A DNA stretch of 33,916 nt, taken from NCBI GenBank assembly GCA_025057055.1, contig JANWYF010000027.1:1-33916 (forward strand), given 5' to 3'. The notes beneath the pieces are model-generated. The model was not told the origin of the DNA. It worked only from the letters and a program-made list of their open reading frames with translations, and ran no database searches. Positions 29,538 through 33,916 of the stretch are shown here, in pieces (position 1 is the stretch's first letter; every line of letters starts with the position of its first letter). The DNA is from Rhodovarius sp. Its GTDB lineage: Bacteria; Pseudomonadota; Alphaproteobacteria; Acetobacterales; Acetobacteraceae. The position numbers and the translations under genes are program-made.

Positions 29538-30938
29538 ATGACCGCGCGCATCCTGGTGGTGGACGACATCGCCGCCAATCTCCGCCTGCTCGAGGCGAAG
29601 CTGCAAGGCGAATATTACGAAGTAGCTTTGGCCGAGAGCGGTGCGGAAGCCCTCCGCCTGGCCGCCACGTGGCTGCCCGACATTATTCTTCTGGATGTCA
29701 TGATGCCGGGCATGGACGGCTACGAGACATGCCGCCGCCTCAAGGCCGACCCCCAGCTCGCGCATATTCCGGTGGTCATGGTCACCGCCCTGACCGAACA
29801 GGCGGAGCGGATCCGGGGGCTCGAGGCGGGGGCGGATGATTTCCTCTCCAAGCCGGTCGACGATGCCACGCTCTTCGCCCGCATCCGGGCCCTGATGCGC
29901 ACCAAGCAGGTGCTGGATGCTTGGCGCCTCAGGGCCGAAACAGCGCGGGAGCTGGGCCTCGAGCCGCTGCCCGGCCCGGAGGATTCGCTCGCCGGGGCGC
30001 GCGCTGCCCTGCTCGGCCCGGCCGAGGTGGTGGCGGCGATGCAAGCTGCCCTGCAGGCCGAAGGGATGCTCACCGAGGTCCACGCCACGCCCGAGGAAGC
30101 GTTCCGGGCCATCACCTCGGCCCCGCCGGACCTCGCCGTCCTCAGCCTCGATCGGGCAGCAGAGGAGGAGGTGCTCCGCCTGATCTCCCGCCTGCGCGCT
30201 GCCCTGCCCACGCGCGACCTGCCGATCCTGCTCGCCGCCGGACCGGCCGCGCGGGAGTGGGTGCTGCGCGGCTTCGACATCGGGGCCACCGACCATGTGC
30301 AGACCCCGATCGACCCGCACGAGCTGCGGGCCCGCGCGCGCAACCAGATCCGCCGCAAACGCTACCAGGAGCAGCTGCGCGCCGATCTCGACCGCGGCCT
30401 GACCCTGGCGGTGACCGACCCGCTGACTGGGCTGCGCAACCGCCGCTACATCCGCCATCACCTGGAGGCGCAGCTGCGCCAGGGACCGGCGGGCGTGCTG
30501 ATGATCGACCTCGATCATTTCAAGGCGATCAACGATGCCCACGGCCATGCCATGGGCGATGCCGCGCTCTGCGAAGTGGCGGCGCGGCTGCGGGATCGCC
30601 TGCGCGCCGCCGATGCGCTGGCACGCTGGGGCGGGGAGGAGTTCCTGGTCGTTCTCGCCGGCGCCCCGACCGCGCAGGACTGTCTGCCGGTTGCCGAACG
30701 CCTGCTCCAGGCGGTGCGGGCGACGCCGATCACGGTCGATGGCCTCTCCCTGCCCTGCACCTGCAGCATCGGGGCCGCGGCGGGGCCGGCCGGCAGCGAC
30801 GCCGACCGCCTGATCGAAGCGGCCGACCTGGCGCTCTACGCAGCCAAGAAGGCGGGGCGGAACTGCGTGCGGCTGGCCCCGCCGATCCCCCCTCCCGCAG
30901 CAGCTCCGCCGGCAGCAGACCGGCCAGAGGCTACTTGA
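29538..30938 (+). CDS. pleD: PleD-family response regulator / diguanylate cyclase
   Basis: A 466-residue protein with REC-REC-GGDEF order, as in Caulobacter PleD, which makes cyclic di-GMP when phosphorylated. The first receiver (1-122) has D9/D10, phosphoacceptor D53 ([18 protein letters not shown]) and K105. The second receiver (about 150-270) has serine (S203) where the acceptor would be, as expected for the adaptor domain used in dimerisation. The cyclase domain (about 288-447) has GGEEF (365-369), and R356-x-x-D359 five residues before it is the allosteric inhibition site. The enzyme should be active and product-inhibited. divK, often upstream in relatives, is absent here. The 3' end overlaps convergent rpmG by 8 bp. 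A Pro/Ala tail follows the last domain. Confidence 0.93.
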   Translation: MTARILVVDDIAANLRLLEAKLQGEYYEVALAESGAEALRLAATWLPDIILLDVMMPGMDGYETCRRLKADPQLAHIPVVMVTALTEQAERIRGLEAGADDFLSKPVDDATLFARIRALMRTKQVLDAWRLRAETARELGLEPLPGPEDSLAGARAALLGPAEVVAAMQAALQAEGMLTEVHATPEEAFRAITSAPPDLAVLSLDRAAEEEVLRLISRLRAALPTRDLPILLAAGPAAREWVLRGFDIGATDHVQTPIDPHELRARARNQIRRKRYQEQLRADLDRGLTLAVTDPLTGLRNRRYIRHHLEAQLRQGPAGVLMIDLDHFKAINDAHGHAMGDAALCEVAARLRDRLRAADALARWGGEEFLVVLAGAPTAQDCLPVAERLLQAVRATPITVDGLSLPCTCSIGAAAGPAGSDADRLIEAADLALYAAKKAGRNCVRLAPPIPPPAAAPPAADRPEAT

Positions 30939-31098
30939 TCTTGGCCTCGCGGTAGAGGACGTGCTTGCGCACCACCGGATCGTATTTGCGCAGCTCGAGC
31001 TTGCCGGTAGCTGTGCGGGCATTCTTCTTCGTGACGTAGAAGTGCCCGGTATCGGCGGTGGAGACGAGCTTGATCTGAATCGTGTTCGACTTGGCCAT
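30931..31098 (-). CDS. rpmG: 50S ribosomal protein L33
   Basis: A 55-residue ribosomal protein of the large subunit. The translation begins [18 protein letters not shown], continues [18 protein letters not shown] and ends [19 protein letters not shown]. It has no cysteines, so it is the zinc-independent form. It is read on the minus strand and its last codons overlap the last 8 bp of the convergent PleD-like gene. GGACC lies before the ATG. rpmG next to pleD is conserved in alphaproteobacteria. The upstream region holds repeated GTTCGGGCG words (31124-31132 and 31152-31160). Confidence 0.96.
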   Translation of the reverse strand: MAKSNTIQIKLVSTADTGHFYVTKKNARTATGKLELRKYDPVVRKHVLYREAKIK

Positions 31099-31197
31099 GG
31101 CGAAGGTCCGATCTGTCCTTGACGTTCGGGCGTTGAGGTTCCGGCGTTGGCGTTCGGGCGGTCAACGAGCCGAGGGTTGAACACCACCCCCGCGCCT

Positions 31198-31272
31198 GGG
31201 GTCAAGTGCCGCCTCGCACCCCTGCCCTGGCCCCGCCCCAGGGGTCAAGTGCCGGGCCGCACCCCTGCCCTG
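31198..31272. repeat. Tandem duplication, period 43 bp, covering the rnr 3' end
   Basis: Two copies of a 32-bp unit start at 31198 and 31241. Both begin GGGGTCAAGTGCCG and end GCACCCCTGCCCTG, and they differ at three central bases (29 of 32 identical). The second copy contains the rnr stop codon and its last codons; the first copy is intergenic, on the rpmG side. Each is preceded by a C-rich run that can pair with the GGGG, so they may also act as hairpins. No further copy was noticed in the window. Confidence 0.75.
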
Positions 31273-33446
31273 CGCCCGCGCCCGGGCATGCGCCCCACCC
31301 CGCCCGCCAGGGCGAACTGCAGGCTGCCGGTCAGCGGATCGGCCCGCTGGAGGACGACCTCCAGCTCATCGCCCAGGGCGAAGACCAGGCCGGTGCGGCG
31401 CCCCCGCAGGCGAGGGGGGCTCTCCTCCACCTCCCATCGGTCATCGGGCAGGCCAGAAAAGGAGAGGAGGCCGGAGGCACCAGTCTCCTCCAGCGTGGCG
31501 AAGAGCCCGAAGCGGGTGACCCCGCTGATCCGGGCGGCGAACACCTCCCCCACCCGTTCGGCCATGAAGGCCGCGAGATAACGGTCCAGCGCATCGCGTT
31601 CGGCCTGCACGGCCCTCCGTTCGGTCATGGTGATGTGCTCGGCGATCGCCGGGAACTCGGCCGCCTCGGCCTCGGTCAACCCGTCCCGCCCGAGCCGCAG
31701 GCCGCGGATCAGGGCACGGTGCACCAGCAGGTCGGCATAGCGCCGGATCGGGCTGGTGAAATGGGCGTAACGCGGCAGCGCCAGGCCGAAATGGCCCATA
31801 TTGTCCGGCGAATAGGCGGCCTGGGCCTGCGCCCGCAGCAGCGTCTCATGGATCAGCCGCTGCTCCGGATGCCCCTCCAGGCGGCGCAGCGCCTGCGCCA
31901 GCTGGCCCGGGCGGATCCCCCGGCCCGATGGCAGGCGAATGCCGTAGCGCGCCAGGAACTGACGCAGGCCGGCCAGCTTCTCCTCCGAGGGGCTGTCATG
32001 GACCCGGTACATGCAGGGCTGGGAGAGCCGCTCGAGCTCTTCCGCGGCGCAGACATTCGCCGCCACCATGAACTCCTCGATCAGCCGGTGCGAATCGAGC
32101 CTCGGTCGCGGTGCGACGCTCACCACCCGGCCATCGGGCCCCAGCACCACGCGCCTCTCCGGCAGGTCGAGCTCCAGGCTGCCGCGCCTCTGTCGCGCCG
32201 CGGCCAGGGCGCGGAAGGCCCCGTAGAGCTCTCCGAGACGCCCCGTCGGCAGCCCGGGCAGATCGCGCCCGCTCTCGGCTGCGGCCTGCACCTCCTCGTA
32301 GGTGAGGCGCGCGGCGCTGCGCATGATGCCGCGGCCGAAGCGGTGGCTCAGCTTGTTGCCGGCGGCATCGAAGCGCATCTCGACGAAGAGGCAGCCGCGA
32401 TCTTCCCCCGGGCGCAGGCTGCACCAGCCGTTGGAGAGCGCCTCGGGCAGCATGGGCACCACGCGGTCCGGGAAATAGACGCTGTTGCCGCGCCGCCGCG
32501 CCTCGCGGTCCAGCGCGGTCCCGGGGCGGACGTAATGCGCCACATCGGCGATCGCGACCACCACGCGCCAGCCCTCGCCTTCGGCTTCGGCATAGACAGC
32601 GTCGTCGAAATCGCGCGCATCTTCGCCGTCGATGGTGACGAGCGGCAGGGCGCGCAGATCCTCCCGCCCCGTTGGCGAGATGGCGCGGGCCCGCTTGGCC
32701 TGGGCCTCGGCCTCGGGCGGGAAGCGATCGGGAATGCCATGGCTGGCGATCGCGATCAGGGAGATCGCGCGCGCCTCCCCGATCCGCCCGAGCCTCTCGA
32801 GCACGCGCAGGGGCCTCGGGCCCAGGGGGCGGCCCAGCTGTGACACCGGTGCCGCGAGGACGATATCGCCCTCCTCCGCCTCCCCGGCCAGGATCTGCCA
32901 TTCCCCCTTCTGCCGCCGGTCGGTGGGCAGCACCCGGCCGTGGCGGACCACGCCGATGATCGGCGCCACCTCCTGCCGGCCCAGGCGCTTGTAGCTTCGC
33001 CCCTCATAGCGGTCGCGGCCGAGATGGCGCAGCCGCGCGAGCACCCTCTCGCCCGGGGCGAGCGCCGGCCGGCCCGGGGGTTCCGGGCGCATGACGATGC
33101 TGGGCGGCCGCTCCGGCCCCTGCCAGGTGACCGGGCGGGCCAGGATCTCGCCATCCTCGGTGACGGCGATGATCTCCACCACCGCCATCTCGGGCAGGTT
33201 CGCGCGGTGCTGCAGCGGCAGCGCCACACCGCGCCGGCCCGCGGGCTCGAGATGCCCCTCCGCCCGCAGCGCCTGCAGCAATTGGCGCAGCGCCGGGCGC
33301 TGCTCGCGCGAGAGGTTGAAGTGCCGCGCGATGTCGCGCCTGGCCACCCGGCCGGGGGCGGCGGAGAGGAAGCGGCGCAGCTCCTCGACCGAGGGCAGCG
33401 GCGCAGGGGCCGCCGCCCGCTTCGCCTTGCCGCGCGGGCGCTTCAC
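31245..33446 (-). CDS. rnr: Ribonuclease R
   Basis: A 733-residue processive 3'-5' exoribonuclease of the RNB family, which degrades structured RNA and takes part in rRNA and mRNA turnover. A basic N-terminus and a helix-turn-helix-like domain (about 17-75) lead into cold-shock domains. The catalytic RNB domain starts near 265 and carries TIDGEDARDFDDAVY with D273, D279, D281 and D282 as metal ligands. ADVAHYV and FTSPIRRYADLLVHR are also conserved. An S1 domain closes the protein (about 635-715). The Lys-rich tail of E. coli RNase R is missing; the end is a short Gly/Arg-rich stretch inside a 43-bp duplication. The start is GTG at 33446, overlapping the topA stop as GTGA. Confidence 0.95.
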   Translation of the reverse strand: MKRPRGKAKRAAAPAPLPSVEELRRFLSAAPGRVARRDIARHFNLSREQRPALRQLLQALRAEGHLEPAGRRGVALPLQHRANLPEMAVVEIIAVTEDGEILARPVTWQGPERPPSIVMRPEPPGRPALAPGERVLARLRHLGRDRYEGRSYKRLGRQEVAPIIGVVRHGRVLPTDRRQKGEWQILAGEAEEGDIVLAAPVSQLGRPLGPRPLRVLERLGRIGEARAISLIAIASHGIPDRFPPEAEAQAKRARAISPTGREDLRALPLVTIDGEDARDFDDAVYAEAEGEGWRVVVAIADVAHYVRPGTALDREARRRGNSVYFPDRVVPMLPEALSNGWCSLRPGEDRGCLFVEMRFDAAGNKLSHRFGRGIMRSAARLTYEEVQAAAESGRDLPGLPTGRLGELYGAFRALAAARQRRGSLELDLPERRVVLGPDGRVVSVAPRPRLDSHRLIEEFMVAANVCAAEELERLSQPCMYRVHDSPSEEKLAGLRQFLARYGIRLPSGRGIRPGQLAQALRRLEGHPEQRLIHETLLRAQAQAAYSPDNMGHFGLALPRYAHFTSPIRRYADLLVHRALIRGLRLGRDGLTEAEAAEFPAIAEHITMTERRAVQAERDALDRYLAAFMAERVGEVFAARISGVTRFGLFATLEETGASGLLSFSGLPDDRWEVEESPPRLRGRRTGLVFALGDELEVVLQRADPLTGSLQFALAGGVGRMPGRGRRAGVRPGT

Positions 33447-33916
33447 GCCCGTCGCGCCGAGCCGCGGGCGCCGCGCTTGGCGCTGGCGGCCGCGCGCTTG
33501 ACCTTCCCGGCCTTGCTCGTCCTGGCCTCGGCCGCCGCGCCTTTGCCGCTGCTGCCGGCGCGCGCGCTGCCGGTCTTCGCCGTGCTAGCGGGAGTCTTCG
33601 CAGCTCCCCGGCTGCTGGCGGCGGTCCGGGCCTTCACCGTGGCCGCCGCCTGGGGCTTTGCTTTCGGCTCGGCCGGTGTTTCCGGGACCGCGCCGGCCTT
33701 GGCGCGAACACTGCGGGAGGCAGATTTCCCCACCGCCTTGCCCTTCCCCTTGGCGGGTGCGAGCTCCTTGCCCTTCTCGGCCAGGAGCTTCACGGCCTCT
33801 TCCAGGGTCACGCTCTCGATCTCGGTCCCGCGCGGCAGATTGGCCACCCGCTTGCCGGCGATCACGAAGAGGCCGAAGCGGCCGCGCCGCACCTCCACCT
33901 TCTCCCCCTCATGCTC
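33443..33916 (-). CDS. topA: DNA topoisomerase I, C-terminal part (5' end beyond the window)
   Basis: The last 157 codons of a gene that continues past the right edge; the frame is open to the final base and its first visible residues are EHEGEKVEVRRGRFGLFV. This matches the C-terminal TopA repeat of alphaproteobacteria (RxGRFGxxV, then ANLPRGTEIESVTLEEAVKLLAEK). The remaining 100 residues are an Ala/Lys/Ser/Arg-rich, low-complexity tail resembling histone H1, probably for nonspecific DNA binding. The stop overlaps the rnr start, and topA-rnr linkage is common in alphaproteobacteria. The catalytic domains are not in the window, so the call rests on the tail and on synteny. Confidence 0.85.
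   Translation of the reverse strand, partial: EHEGEKVEVRRGRFGLFVIAGKRVANLPRGTEIESVTLEEAVKLLAEKGKELAPAKGKGKAVGKSASRSVRAKAGAVPETPAEPKAKPQAAATVKARTAASSRGAAKTPASTAKTGSARAGSSGKGAAAEARTSKAGKVKRAAASAKRGARGSARRA

Noticed and set aside
31099-31197. A CRISPR-like array suggested by the repeated GTTCGGGCG words upstream of rpmG
   Set aside because: Only two irregular copies of a 9-10 bp word with unequal surroundings; there are no regular spacers or cas genes.

Overview
The window is about 34 kb of very GC-rich, densely packed bacterial chromosome, with third codon positions almost all G or C. The gene set points to an alphaproteobacterium: a PleD-type response regulator beside rpmG, an MlaE permease with a fused STAS domain, TctC-type binding proteins, heterotrimeric FAD/2Fe-2S amine dehydrogenase genes, a DUF4214 exoprotein and a PmtA-like methyltransferase. 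An Acetobacteraceae/Rhodospirillales member is my best guess, but this is inference from gene content. I see no phage, insertion sequence, CRISPR array, tRNA or rRNA.

Layout. (1) 4-5161, minus strand: a tight operon dapB, TrmH/SpoU rRNA methyltransferase, mlaE (STAS fusion), mlaF, mlaD, auxiliary lipoprotein. Four of its five joints are 4-bp ATGA stop/start overlaps. It links lysine/peptidoglycan precursor synthesis, rRNA modification and outer-membrane lipid transport. (2) 5315-12212: a catabolic and transport block. A minus-strand operon encodes a DAO-family FAD subunit, a small 2Fe-2S subunit and an FAD subunit with a BFD-type 2Fe-2S tail (the layout of hydroxyproline/opine/HcnABC dehydrogenases), followed by a TctC-type binding protein. 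Divergent from it are a family-5 ABC binding protein and an Atg22-like MFS transporter. (3) 12216-17025: a chemoreceptor with HAMP and PAS domains, a divergent flavin reductase, and a fused FbpB-type ABC permease with a Fur-box-like sequence at its start. (4) 17113-19429, minus: a YdcF-family envelope protein and a GT39-like glycosyltransferase. (5) 19595-24328, plus: a 1577-residue exoprotein with a choice-of-anchor I propeller, a metallophosphatase/5'-nucleotidase, an RTX-like patch and four DUF4214 copies, preceded by three 11-bp-phased repeats resembling a Pho box. (6) 24347-28551, minus: the translation operon rpmI-rplT-pheS-pheT. (7) 28909-33916: a PmtA-like methyltransferase divergent from a PleD-like diguanylate cyclase, convergent rpmG (55 codons), then rnr and the 3' end of topA.

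No single locus is clearly a new system. The best candidates for novelty are the multi-domain phosphohydrolase with altered metal ligands and its phased upstream repeats, and the amine-dehydrogenase island with two binding proteins that have no membrane partners nearby. A 43-bp tandem duplication at the tail of rnr and a Fur-like element at a lone iron-type permease also deserve checking.
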